Below, piece after piece: positions 14,034 through 21,925 of a stretch of 31,468 nucleotides of DNA (within the stretch, counting starts at the first letter, position 1; each line of letters begins with the position of its first letter). Below the pieces are notes generated by a model. It did no database searches. It saw nothing but the letters and a program-made list of their open reading frames with translations, and had not been told where the DNA came from. This DNA is from a virus. The position numbers were made by a program, and so were the translations under genes. Location: positions 1 through 31,468 of IMG/VR virus record IMGVR_UViG_3300040806_002487; one strand, written 5' to 3'.

Positions 14034-15287
14034 ATGAAAAACATTGGCTTTGCAAAGATTGGCAAATCAATCAAATTTAGAAAGAATAAGTATTCTCCTA
14101 TTGGTGGAGATAATGAAGCAAGCTGTACTATACGTGCGTTGGCAAATCGTAATCCTGATAAAACCTTTTATCTTATCGGTAGATCAGACTTTGCTCAATT
14201 GAATGAAAAAGAAATCCACGAAATCTTTCCCTATAATAACGTTGTAGATATTTGGAACGGCGAAAAGTTGCGTCCAGGTAATTATGACGATACTTATTAT
14301 CGTTGGGTCATTGATTACTTTGAAGAAAAAGGTATTGAATTAGATACCACGGTCATGATGATGGGACAGATAGGCACTGTTACAATTCCTGGCAAAACCC
14401 GTAAAGTAAACGACGATGACGGAAAGCCTGCTGCAGTAATTGACATGACTAAAGGTTATGCTACTCCTCTTGCGGTTTGGCTAAACGAAAAGAAACCTCA
14501 TTATGTTGAAATCGTTAACGACCCACGATACGTTATGAATCAAGCACGAGATATGTTTCACCTACCGCCTCTTTCTTTAGGGCAGTACGATTATTCATAT
14601 AGCGCAAACACTATTAAGTCATACGAAGATCAAGAACGTATTATTCGTGAAGTGCCATCTACGTACGCAGGTATGGAAACAGCATTCTGTTTGGATTATG
14701 AATATCCTGAAACCGTAAGCACCGACCGTAAAACAGATTTCATGGTCGTGCTAAACGAAGGTAAACCTTCTCGTTATAAAATGCTAAAAGAATGGGTACT
14801 CGACCATAACCCTGATGTTGAAGTATACGGTAAATGGTCTGATGCAGTTGAAGGTGATCACCGCTTTAAAGGTTCTTTGCGCATTGATGAATTACAAACA
14901 AAGCTGCAAGATGTTAAGTTTACTTTCATCATTCCAATTAAAAAAGGTTGGGTAACATCAAAGTATATTGAGATGATCCATGCAGGTGTCATTCCTTTCC
15001 TACACCCAACGTATGACGAACAAAACCATTTAAATATACCAAAGTATTTGCGGCCAAAAACTCCACAAGAGTTAGCTGAAAGAATTAAAGCGTTGTCCGA
15101 GGATCCTGAGAAGTACCGTGTTGTATTGGAAGGAATTCGTAAGGCTATTCTAAAACCTGAATACTACGATGGCTCATTTTTAAATAAAACAATTATGACA
15201 GCATTGGACTCAAATTATGTTGAACCAAACCTAAATGAGTTTGCAATTCCTGAAGAGCCGCAAATTGGACTAGAATCGTTTTTCTGA
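14034..15287 (+). CDS. GT-B-like glycosyltransferase 1, candidate DNA glycosyltransferase
   Basis: A 417-aa protein with a likely GT-B two-domain layout. The C-terminal half contains DFMVVLNEGKPSRYKML, VEVYGKW, FKGSLRIDELQTKL, FIIPIKKGWVTSKYIEMI and AGVIPFLH, the order expected for a donor-binding domain (nucleotide loop, then an acidic or basic donor site, then a glycine-proline turn). The layout resembles T4 beta-glucosyltransferase, where a FFG-N..., TGKIP, ITLRVWETMA pattern occurs, but identity looks low. I prefer ATG 14034 over the in-frame 14022, which lies inside the preceding gene. The stop overlaps the next start (TGATG). Given gp42 nearby, transfer of a sugar to hydroxymethylcytosine is the leading hypothesis. 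A cell-surface target is possible. Confidence 0.7.
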   Translation: MKNIGFAKIGKSIKFRKNKYSPIGGDNEASCTIRALANRNPDKTFYLIGRSDFAQLNEKEIHEIFPYNNVVDIWNGEKLRPGNYDDTYYRWVIDYFEEKGIELDTTVMMMGQIGTVTIPGKTRKVNDDDGKPAAVIDMTKGYATPLAVWLNEKKPHYVEIVNDPRYVMNQARDMFHLPPLSLGQYDYSYSANTIKSYEDQERIIREVPSTYAGMETAFCLDYEYPETVSTDRKTDFMVVLNEGKPSRYKMLKEWVLDHNPDVEVYGKWSDAVEGDHRFKGSLRIDELQTKLQDVKFTFIIPIKKGWVTSKYIEMIHAGVIPFLHPTYDEQNHLNIPKYLRPKTPQELAERIKALSEDPEKYRVVLEGIRKAILKPEYYDGSFLNKTIMTALDSNYVEPNLNEFAIPEEPQIGLESFF

Positions 15288-16414
15288 TGGCAAATATTAT
15301 TTTATTCACAACCCGGCCTATCACATCAAAGTATACGAAATCTTTGATTGAGCAGATGTGTATTATGAAAGAATACACTGATAAAGGTCACGACATTATA
15401 CTATTTACTTGTAAACGTAAAGAGGAAAACGTCCGCTATATTGAAGAGGTTGCAGGAATCAACATTAGTAAAATGATTTCTTATGCTGATGATTACGATA
15501 GGGTTGCGAGAGACCCTAAACCAATATATGATTCTTGGTACGAGTTCATTGAAAAGGAAGATTGGATTACTCAACTTGGCGACGTTGCCGAAATTGTCGT
15601 GTTTGGAGCACTTCAATCTGACGCAGGCAAGTTAACTCGAGAATGGGCAGGTTTAAATCGTATGATGACTACGAGAAACCAAATGAACTTTGTTGCCAAC
15701 GGTACTTATATGACTGGTCTGTTTCAATTAGTTAAATTATCTCGAGAAAGAAAAGTGCCAATTCACGAGATTTGTTATGATCCAACTGAGCACAGCTTAT
15801 CTTTGTTGACTGATTATCTACCACACGAACTTCATTGTTATCATGGATACGATTGGCCTGACTACGATTTAGAAAGACTTGATTCTCTTCAGGAATATCT
15901 AAATAAAGAAGAAGGGTTTTGGTCATTCTTTCAAGATAAGGAAAAATCGGTTGATTTATGTTTTGGGTTTACAGCATTAACGGCGCACCGCGAACAACAG
16001 TATGACCAATTAATAGCAAGTCTAAACGCAAATGAAGTTAATGCAAAATTGTTTATTCGTCACAAGCGTTTAGGTATTGATACTTTCGTTAAGCGTGATG
16101 AGTATTTAGATGGCATTCGCAAAGCAAGATATACTTTAATCATTCCACCGTATGATCTGAAACATTTTTCTGTTTATCGCTTTCTGGAATCAATCCATAA
16201 CGAATGTTTGCCGCTGATTACAAGCGATGTACACGTTGAAGATTTTGTCAAGAGTTTCGAGCTCAGTCCAGAATACATAAATAAAATCACGGTTGACTAT
16301 CTAACAATAGGAAATAAGATCAACGAGCTGTCTGAAAGCGAGCGTTTAGAAATTCTCGAGTACTTTAAAGACAAATGTTTGCAAACTGAACGAAAATTGA
16401 AAATAGGATTATAA
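15287..16414 (+). CDS. GT-B-like glycosyltransferase 2
   Basis: A 375-aa protein that looks like a divergent glycosyltransferase. An N-terminal Rossmann-type start (IILFTTRPITSKYTKSLIEQM, then KGHDIILFTCKRKE) is followed by a C-terminal domain with NAKLFIRHKRLGID, RKARYTLIIPPYDLKHFSVYRFLESIHNECLPLI. The last segment parallels FIIPIKKGWVTSKYIEMIHAGVIPFL of the preceding protein, so the two are probably distant relatives with the same donor-domain layout. T4 also has two DNA glucosyltransferases (alpha and beta). It is coupled to the first by TGATG and precedes the C5-methyltransferase gene by 1 nt. Confidence 0.62.
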   Translation: MANIILFTTRPITSKYTKSLIEQMCIMKEYTDKGHDIILFTCKRKEENVRYIEEVAGINISKMISYADDYDRVARDPKPIYDSWYEFIEKEDWITQLGDVAEIVVFGALQSDAGKLTREWAGLNRMMTTRNQMNFVANGTYMTGLFQLVKLSRERKVPIHEICYDPTEHSLSLLTDYLPHELHCYHGYDWPDYDLERLDSLQEYLNKEEGFWSFFQDKEKSVDLCFGFTALTAHREQQYDQLIASLNANEVNAKLFIRHKRLGIDTFVKRDEYLDGIRKARYTLIIPPYDLKHFSVYRFLESIHNECLPLITSDVHVEDFVKSFELSPEYINKITVDYLTIGNKINELSESERLEILEYFKDKCLQTERKLKIGL

Positions 16415-16415
16415 T

Positions 16416-17633
16416 ATGACAGAGATTACTTGGGCACCGATTATCCCGTTGATTGGCGGACAAATGTTAGGAGCTGAAAAGGCATTCGGCAAACCACCAG
16501 AAGCAATTTATTCTTTCCACGATTCTTTTGCTGCTAATGATGGACACTACGTCAACTATCAGCAGAACACAAAAGGCCGAGATATTAAATACGTTGACCT
16601 GAACGAAGGTCCTCCTAATCGTCAAATTGATGTTATCTCAGGCACTCCTCCCTGTGCAGCATTGTCTCAATTGAATACCGGTACAAGCGTAGAATCAAAA
16701 GGTGCAGGTTGTGCAAAGAACGAATGGATGTATGAAGTATTCCAACGTGGTATTGATGACTTTCAAGCAAAAGCTGTTGTAGTTGAGAATGCTCCTGCTT
16801 TATTTACAAACAAAGGTAGACCCGTTGCGGAAAACCTATATCGTATTTGCAAAGAACGTGGGTACAGCTTATCTCTTTATAAAACTTCAACTAAATATCA
16901 TGGCATTCCACAGGCACGAGACCGTACCTTTGCAATTGGTTGGAAAAGCGAAACCGCCCCAATTATGAATTGGTATAACCGCCAGAAAAAGACATTTACT
17001 GAATACCTTGCTGAAATCCCAGATGATGCTTTGCAGCACGATCTTATCATCCATCAGAATCTATCACAAGAACCTTACTATCAGTATATTCAAAGCACAA
17101 CGAATGAAGATGCTCGTAAGGTAATGATTGATGCAGGTCGTATTACTGCGTTCAATTATATTATGAAAAACGATAAACTTGAAAACGCACTTGATTGGTT
17201 CCGTAAAACAAACAACGAAAAAGGAATCAAACTTGCAGAACATGCGTTGGCAAAATTCGCTATGAATAAAGGTATTTGGGATGGTTCAGTCCACGTATTT
17301 AATGATACGATGAATGCCGTTATTGGGCGTAATATGAACGACACAATCCATCCAACTGAAGACCGTTCTCTTACGATCCGTGAAGCATTACATATGATGG
17401 GATTCCCTGAAGACTTTGAACTCGTTGGTGGATTACCAAAATGTAATCACATTGCTCAAAACGTGCCTGTTCCAACAAGCCGAGATATTCATTCTGAGAT
17501 TCAAAAGTTTATCCGCGGTGAATTGGAAATGTCAGATGGAGATTTTTTACGCCAAAACAATCATAAACAGTTGACAGAATACGATAACTATGGTAATATT
17601 AATATATCAACACTTGAGGAGTTTATGGCGTGA
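16416..17633 (+). CDS. C5-cytosine DNA methyltransferase
   Basis: A 405-aa protein with motif IV GTPPCAALSQ (catalytic C80), motif VI VVVENAPAL (E124, N125), motif VIII HGIPQARDRTFAIG (Q166, R168, R170), and a C-terminal LTIREALHMMGFPEDF like motif IX-X. The SAM-binding motif I region at the N-terminus (PLIGGQMLGAE) departs from the usual FxGxGG. It would methylate cytosine C5 in DNA. This is odd in a phage predicted to replace cytosine with 5-hydroxymethylcytosine, where C5 is already occupied. It ends with a GTGA overlap to dexA and contains a candidate promoter near its end. Confidence 0.88.
   Translation: MTEITWAPIIPLIGGQMLGAEKAFGKPPEAIYSFHDSFAANDGHYVNYQQNTKGRDIKYVDLNEGPPNRQIDVISGTPPCAALSQLNTGTSVESKGAGCAKNEWMYEVFQRGIDDFQAKAVVVENAPALFTNKGRPVAENLYRICKERGYSLSLYKTSTKYHGIPQARDRTFAIGWKSETAPIMNWYNRQKKTFTEYLAEIPDDALQHDLIIHQNLSQEPYYQYIQSTTNEDARKVMIDAGRITAFNYIMKNDKLENALDWFRKTNNEKGIKLAEHALAKFAMNKGIWDGSVHVFNDTMNAVIGRNMNDTIHPTEDRSLTIREALHMMGFPEDFELVGGLPKCNHIAQNVPVPTSRDIHSEIQKFIRGELEMSDGDFLRQNNHKQLTEYDNYGNINISTLEEFMA
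17571..17599 (+). promoter_or_regulatory. Candidate sigma70 promoter for dexA, inside the methyltransferase gene
   Basis: TTGACA at 17571-17576 and TAATAT at 17594-17599 with a 17-nt spacer, ending 30 nt before the dexA GTG start. It lies inside coding sequence, so it could be fortuitous, but the -35 is perfect and the spacing optimal. Confidence 0.55.
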
Positions 17634-18259
17634 GGCACGATTTAATACTTGACTTTGAGACATTCGGTAAGGATGCTTCAAAATGTGCTGTGATTGATGT
17701 ATCAGCAATGGTGTTTAGTTGGGACAAAATGGTTTCTGACGATCCATATACAATGGCGAACATTACTGACTGTAGGCGATTCAAGCTATCAGTTACAGAC
17801 CAAGTCAAGAACCATGGTTTTGAAATTGAAAAAGATACCGTTGCGTTTTGGGAAGAGCAATCTCCTGAAGTAAAGCGGCATATTAAACCACAGCAGAATG
17901 ACCTAACGGTCGAAGCATTTTGTAAAGAGTTCCATAACTATTTAATCAATAGCCCTAAAATTGATTTCTGGTGGAGCCGTTCAAATACATACGATCCTAT
18001 TATTCTTGGGCGTCTATTTGATACTCAAGGTAAGCGATTACATATGGAAGAGTATTTGAAATATTGGAGGGTACGTGATACTCGTACCTTCATTGACGCA
18101 AAACTAAATTTCCCGAAAAAGAATGGATTCAATCCGTTAGCTGATGAAGCAAAATGGGAACAAAACTTTAAAGCACACGATAGCTCGTGGGATATCCTTG
18201 CCGATGTATTACGTATGCAAGCAATTACTCGAGCTGAAAATGATATGGAGCAAATTTAA
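17630..18259 (+). CDS. dexA: DexA-type 3'-5' exonuclease
   Basis: A 209-aa DEDD exonuclease. Motif I is DFETFG (D8, E10). Motif II lies in NTYDPIIL (D122). Motif III is HDSSWD (H183, D188), of the DEDDh type. The gene organisation and sequence recall T4 exonuclease A, which shares the N-terminal IDFET, the FWxxQSPE segment and the HDS motif. It uses GTG 17630 as start, overlapping the methyltransferase TGA as GTGA, with GAGGAG at 17615-17620. The role is digestion or trimming of DNA ends, possibly host DNA. The stop overlaps the next ATG as TAATG. Confidence 0.93.
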   Translation: MRHDLILDFETFGKDASKCAVIDVSAMVFSWDKMVSDDPYTMANITDCRRFKLSVTDQVKNHGFEIEKDTVAFWEEQSPEVKRHIKPQQNDLTVEAFCKEFHNYLINSPKIDFWWSRSNTYDPIILGRLFDTQGKRLHMEEYLKYWRVRDTRTFIDAKLNFPKKNGFNPLADEAKWEQNFKAHDSSWDILADVLRMQAITRAENDMEQI

Positions 18260-19179
18260 TGAGTGCAGAACCAAATGTCCAAAAGACTGAAGTAAAGATT
18301 GAAGAAATCCGAAAGCAGTCAATCTTTGTAGGAACACCGATGTATGGCGGTCAATGCGCAGGTACATTTACTAAATCTTGTACTGATTTGGCAATGCTTT
18401 GCGCCGCAAACGGCATTCCTTTAAAGTTCTATTATCTGTTTAACGAAAGCCTTGTCCAACGAGCACGTAACTATATTGTTGATGAGTTTCTTCGTTCAGA
18501 TTGTTCTCACCTAATGTTTATTGATTCTGATATTGGTTTCAACCCACGTGATATTCTATCGATGTTGGCATTAAACATTACAAACCCTGATACGATGGAA
18601 ATCATTACAGGACCATACCCAAAGAAAACAATTGCATGGGAAAAGATTTCGCAAGCAAGTAAACAAGGTCGTGGTGATGATAACCCGTTTGAACTTGAAG
18701 CATATTCTGCTGACTATGTGTTCAATCCGGTATCAGGTCAAACAAGTTTTAATTTAGGTTCACCACTTGAAATTGCTGAAGGTGGTACAGGATTTATGCT
18801 AATCCCACGTAAGACACTTGAGAAATACGCCGAGGCATATCCTGAGTTTAAATACAAACCTGACCACGTACGTACTGACGCATTTGATGGCAGCCGCGAT
18901 ATTACTGCATTCTTTGATTGCATAATTGACCCAACCACAAAACGTTATCTATCGGAAGATTACTTCTTCTGTAAAAAGGCACGAGAGATTGGCATTCGAG
19001 TTTGGATGTGCCCATGGATTAACTTGCAACACGTAGGTACGTATATCTTCAAAGGTTCACTTGGTGCTATTGGTCAGTTAGGTATGTCTGCAACTGCAAA
19101 TGCTTCGAGCAATAAAAAAGCATATGGCAAGAAAAAACCATTGACAAAAAAGAAAAACCGTAATACAATAAACAAATAG
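18259..19179 (+). CDS. GT-A (GT2-like) glycosyltransferase
   Basis: A 306-aa protein with a GT-A nucleotide-diphospho-sugar transferase fold. A first strand SIFVGTPMYGG, an N-terminal arginine-containing segment (ESLVQRARN) and the DSD metal-binding triad D89-S-D91 in LMFIDSDIGF are present. Later, GTGFMLIPRKTLE and SEDYFFCKKARE match the acceptor and catalytic regions of GT2 enzymes. The C-terminus is a Lys-rich tail (KKAYGKKKPLTKKKNR), unusual for the family and able to bind nucleic acid or anionic surfaces. It sits between dexA and the sliding clamp gene, and the end of its coding sequence holds a good promoter for the latter. The acceptor is unknown; modified DNA bases are possible. Confidence 0.8.
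   Translation: MSAEPNVQKTEVKIEEIRKQSIFVGTPMYGGQCAGTFTKSCTDLAMLCAANGIPLKFYYLFNESLVQRARNYIVDEFLRSDCSHLMFIDSDIGFNPRDILSMLALNITNPDTMEIITGPYPKKTIAWEKISQASKQGRGDDNPFELEAYSADYVFNPVSGQTSFNLGSPLEIAEGGTGFMLIPRKTLEKYAEAYPEFKYKPDHVRTDAFDGSRDITAFFDCIIDPTTKRYLSEDYFFCKKAREIGIRVWMCPWINLQHVGTYIFKGSLGAIGQLGMSATANASSNKKAYGKKKPLTKKKNRNTINK
19141..19169 (+). promoter_or_regulatory. Candidate sigma70 promoter for the sliding clamp gene
   Basis: TTGACA at 19141-19146 and TACAAT at 19164-19169, spacer 17 nt, inside the Lys-rich end of the glycosyltransferase gene. It is followed by AAATAGGA, also seen after P1-P3, and by AAAGGAG before ATG 19205. Confidence 0.65.
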
Positions 19180-19204
19180 GATTAACTAAAGGAGTTCTTA
19201 TATA

Positions 19205-19867
19205 ATGCATTTCTCTGAACAAACTCTTACAATTTTGAAGAGTTTCTCCCAAATCAACAAATCTATTCTGATGTCTGAAGGTAATGTCCTAAAGACTATT
19301 ACTCCCGAGAAAACTCTCGTGGCATCAGCAACAATCCCAGATCAAATCCCTGGTAATGCTTGTGTGTATGATTTATCAAGATTTTTGTCAATTTTGTCTC
19401 TCCACAACAATCCAGACGTGGAATTCGGAGATAAATATTTCGTGATTACCGAAGGTAAGCGACGTACTAAGTACGCTTTTGCAGACGTTTCCATGATCCA
19501 TACACCACCGGATAAGGAGATTACGATTCCTTCTGCGGATGTGCAGGTGAATGTGACTTGGGACGACTTGCAGTCTGTTTTAAAAGCAGCAGGTGTACTT
19601 CAGTTTACTGAAATTGCGTTCGTTGGTCAGGATGGGAAAGTCTTTCTCAAAGCTGTAGATACATCATCGTCTAACGCTGATGATTATGGTATTGAGATTG
19701 GCGAAACTGCTGATGAGTTTTCAATTGTTATCAAGACTGATAACTTGAAGCTTCTCCCGCAGGATTATCAGGTTACTCTTTGCGCGAAGGGTATCTCTGA
19801 GTTTAAAGGTGATAGTGCGAAATACTTCGTTGCTATTGATACAAAGTCGACTTATAAGAAAGGATAA
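19205..19867 (+). CDS. 45: DNA polymerase sliding clamp (gp45)
   Basis: A 220-aa protein of the T4 gp45 family (T4: 228 aa). Conserved features are the N-terminal LSxxTLxILKxFxxIN pattern, VYDLSRFLSILSL, the central DDLQSVLKAAGVLQ, and the C-terminal KLLPQDYQVTLCAKG and KYFVAIDTKST. It forms a trimeric ring that tethers the polymerase and, in T4, also activates late transcription with gp33 and gp55, which fits the TATAAATA promoters in this window. AAAGGAG at 19189-19195 precedes the ATG. It is followed by a 91-aa gene and then the clamp loader genes. Confidence 0.95.
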   Translation: MHFSEQTLTILKSFSQINKSILMSEGNVLKTITPEKTLVASATIPDQIPGNACVYDLSRFLSILSLHNNPDVEFGDKYFVITEGKRRTKYAFADVSMIHTPPDKEITIPSADVQVNVTWDDLQSVLKAAGVLQFTEIAFVGQDGKVFLKAVDTSSSNADDYGIEIGETADEFSIVIKTDNLKLLPQDYQVTLCAKGISEFKGDSAKYFVAIDTKSTYKKG

Positions 19868-19873
19868 TTATCC

Positions 19874-20149
19874 ATGAATGAAGAAAATCAAAACCAAGAG
19901 CAGCAAGAACCAGTTCAGCTGTCTCTTAATGATATTGCAACTTTCGTACAGATTGTAGATATCGCTTCCCGCCGCGGTGCCTTTGAGGGCCGTGAACTTC
20001 AAGGTGTTGGTACCCTACGTAATAAAGTAGAGGTATTCCTTAATCAGCAGGCTGAGGCACAAGGCCAGTCTGCTCAAGGTCAAATGGCACCAGCTGACGT
20101 TCCTGCCGACGCACCAATGGCTGATAAGGTTGTTGAAAAAGTTAACTAG
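19874..20149 (+). CDS. Conserved hypothetical protein downstream of gp45 (91 aa)
   Basis: A 91-aa protein with an acidic Gln/Glu-rich N-terminus (NEENQNQEQQEP), a central helical region (LNDIATFVQIVDIASRRGAFEGREL) and an Ala/Gln/Pro-rich low-complexity tail. The gene starts 6 nt after the gp45 stop. No catalytic motif is visible. The central part resembles small proteins found next to the clamp gene in other T4-like phages, but no function is known to me. Confidence 0.72.
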   Translation: MNEENQNQEQQEPVQLSLNDIATFVQIVDIASRRGAFEGRELQGVGTLRNKVEVFLNQQAEAQGQSAQGQMAPADVPADAPMADKVVEKVN

Positions 20150-20201
20150 GCGCTACCTAGGACCGAACGATGCGGGCTCTCGTTGCTAAATTAAACCCGC
20201 A
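20146..20201 (+). promoter_or_regulatory. Structured leader with alternative hairpins before gp44
   Basis: The 82-nt gap before gp44 can fold in several ways. CTAGG (20146-20150) pairs with CCTAG (20156-20160). TGCGGG (20171-20176) pairs with CCCGCA (20196-20201) around a 19-nt loop and is followed by TTATTTTAT. AACGA (20166-20170) pairs with TCGTT (20180-20184), and that helix encloses TGCGGG. The last two helices interlock, so forming one would hinder the other. It may be an attenuator, a translational control site or a terminator. There is no clean uridine tract, so termination is uncertain. Confidence 0.4.
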
Positions 20202-20231
20202 CTTATTTTATATTATGAAAATGGTGAATAC

Positions 20232-21182
20232 ATGCTTGATGCAAAATCAAATGAAGTACTATACGTTGAAAAGTACCGTCCTCAAAAAATTGATGACACA
20301 ATTCTCCCAGAAAAAACAAAAACAATGTTTAAGAAGTTTGTTGCTGACGACAGCATTCCAAACTTGTTACTTACAGGTGGTCCAGGCGTAGGTAAGACCA
20401 CAATCGCAAAAGCAATGCTCGAAGAGATGGGCTGCGATTATAAAATTATGAACGGATCTTTGAATGTTAACATTGATTCCATTCGTTACGATATCTCAAC
20501 CTACGCATCTTCAGTCTCATTACAAGGTGGCCGAAAATACGTTATCTTTGATGAAGCTGATTATCTAAATGCCGCAAACGTTCAGCCTGCTTTACGTAAC
20601 TTTATTGAAGAATACTCTTCAAACTGTGGCTTTATCTTTACTTGTAACTTTAAGAATCGTATCATTGCTCCATTACGTTCGCGACTGTCAGAAGTTGACT
20701 TCACGATTGAGCAACAGGATCGCCCAAAGATGGCGGCAGCATTCTATAAACGAGTTCGTGCAATCCTAGACCAAGAAAACGTTGAATACGATGCTAAGGT
20801 TGTTGCTAAAGTAATTGAAAAGCACTTCCCTGATTTCCGACGTGTACTTACTGAACTGCAATCTTATGCAGCATCAGGTCGTATTGATGAAGGTATCTTT
20901 GTTAACCTGAAGCAAGAAAGCGTTGACGAACTGTTTCGTTTGTTGAAATCAAAAGATTTTACTAATATGCGCAAATGGGTTGCAAAGAATTCAGATCAAG
21001 ATATGAATGAGTTGTTCCGTCGTATCTATGATATGTCAACTGATACGGTTGAACTCAGATCCCAACCAGGATTTGTTGTAACTCTTGCAGACTATATGTA
21101 CAAAGCAAACTTTGTTGCTGACCTTGAGGTTAACATGGTAGCTTTCCTTACAGAAGTTATGATGGAGGCAAGCTTTAAATGA
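20232..21182 (+). CDS. 44: Sliding clamp loader large subunit (gp44)
   Basis: A 316-aa AAA+ ATPase of the clamp-loader family (T4 gp44: 319 aa). It begins with the VEKYRPQKIDDTILP signature, then Walker A GGPGVGKTT (49-57), Walker B VIFDEADYL near 107, and the sensor 1 and arginine-finger regions FTCNFKNRI and PLRSR. It loads gp45 onto primer-template DNA together with gp62. The following small ORF starts at 21179, overlapping by ATGA. The ribosome site is weak (GGTGA), in keeping with the structured leader upstream and possible RegA control, as known for T4 gene 44. Confidence 0.96.
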   Translation: MLDAKSNEVLYVEKYRPQKIDDTILPEKTKTMFKKFVADDSIPNLLLTGGPGVGKTTIAKAMLEEMGCDYKIMNGSLNVNIDSIRYDISTYASSVSLQGGRKYVIFDEADYLNAANVQPALRNFIEEYSSNCGFIFTCNFKNRIIAPLRSRLSEVDFTIEQQDRPKMAAAFYKRVRAILDQENVEYDAKVVAKVIEKHFPDFRRVLTELQSYAASGRIDEGIFVNLKQESVDELFRLLKSKDFTNMRKWVAKNSDQDMNELFRRIYDMSTDTVELRSQPGFVVTLADYMYKANFVADLEVNMVAFLTEVMMEASFK

Positions 21183-21376
21183 GCAAATGGATGCAGAAAC
21201 TTATTAGTAGTCATACTTGTAGGTTTTGTGACAAGAAGCTTAATAAGAAAGAAATCTATACAGTAAGTATGGATACTCTTGAAGGCCCTCACACTATGGT
21301 GTTGTGTGAACTATGTGCCAAAGATTTTGATGATGTACTTAAAAATATTGAGGAAGCACGTAATGAGTCAATATAA
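21179..21376 (+). CDS. Small zinc-ribbon-like protein (65 aa)
   Basis: A 65-aa protein with two CxxC knuckles, CRFC and CELC, 29 residues apart, in a SHTCRFCDKKL...LCELCAKDF context, likely binding one zinc. The rest is charged and helical. The ATG is coupled to the gp44 stop by ATGA. Such small zinc proteins are frequent between T4-like replication genes; the target is unknown. Confidence 0.7.
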   Translation: MSKWMQKLISSHTCRFCDKKLNKKEIYTVSMDTLEGPHTMVLCELCAKDFDDVLKNIEEARNESI

Positions 21377-21680
21377 TCCTGATAAATGGTTGTTAATTAA
21401 AATTGGTGGAACTGATCCTCATTATAGAGTTTTCGGTTCTTGGTCTGGTGGCTATCTTGACGGCGATTCTTGGCGTATGAATAGCGGTATTACTCGCGTT
21501 GAAGAAGACGGCGATTACTATAAGTTCTTTGGATCTTCAGGTTCTTGTTACCGTTGCCATAAAGAAATGTATGGCGCAACAGCTTATGGATGGGGCGTTG
21601 CTACAGGATACATTGATGATGACCGGTTGACAATTATGGAAAAACCTGATAATATAATGGATATGGATTGGATCATATGA
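21363..21680 (+). CDS. Conserved phage hypothetical protein (105 aa)
   Basis: A 105-aa protein with the pattern WLLIKIGGTDPHYRVFGSW, GGYLDGDSWRMNSG and SGSCYRCHKEMYG. The repeated Gly/Trp/Tyr spacing recurs in phage hypothetical proteins I recall. I chose ATG 21363 because GAGG lies about 10 nt upstream; the longer in-frame extension to 21279 would lie within the zinc-protein gene. It overlaps that gene by 14 nt. No enzymatic motif is seen. Confidence 0.7.
   Translation: MSQYNPDKWLLIKIGGTDPHYRVFGSWSGGYLDGDSWRMNSGITRVEEDGDYYKFFGSSGSCYRCHKEMYGATAYGWGVATGYIDDDRLTIMEKPDNIMDMDWII
21627..21655 (+). promoter_or_regulatory. Candidate sigma70 promoter before the BPSL0761-like gene
   Basis: TTGACA at 21627-21632 and TAATAT at 21650-21655, spacer 17 nt, inside the 105-aa gene and 21 nt upstream of ATG 21677. 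A TATAAT at 21653-21658 is also present but with a 20-nt spacer. It could give extra transcripts of the gp62 and regA block. Confidence 0.5.
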
Positions 21681-21925
21681 CATTACCTATTGAAAGAACT
21701 AATGCAGTACTTAAAACTGAAAAGTTTTTACTTAAGCTTTGTATTCCAAAAGAATCTCCTCGTGTACCTAAGGAAATTCGTAAAGAAGCAGCAAGGCTTT
21801 TACGTCATTATCCATCTCAGTATAACATGCGTTATATTGCAGATAGCTTTGAAGAAATTAAAGATGAACGAGCTGATGCCTTAGATGAGTTAGCTAAATT
21901 AGGACAGGAAATGAACAATGGCTAA
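21677..21925 (+). CDS. BPSL0761-like small protein (82 aa)
   Basis: An 82-aa protein beginning MTLPIERTNAVLKTEKFLLKL with RKEAARLLRHYPSQYNM, matching the BPSL0761 family pattern (ERTRAL...FL, then A-LLRHYPS). The ATG overlaps the previous stop (ATGA at 21677-21680), and the stop overlaps the gp62 start by 8 nt. It is helical and probably soluble; its function is unknown. Confidence 0.72.
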   Translation: MTLPIERTNAVLKTEKFLLKLCIPKESPRVPKEIRKEAARLLRHYPSQYNMRYIADSFEEIKDERADALDELAKLGQEMNNG

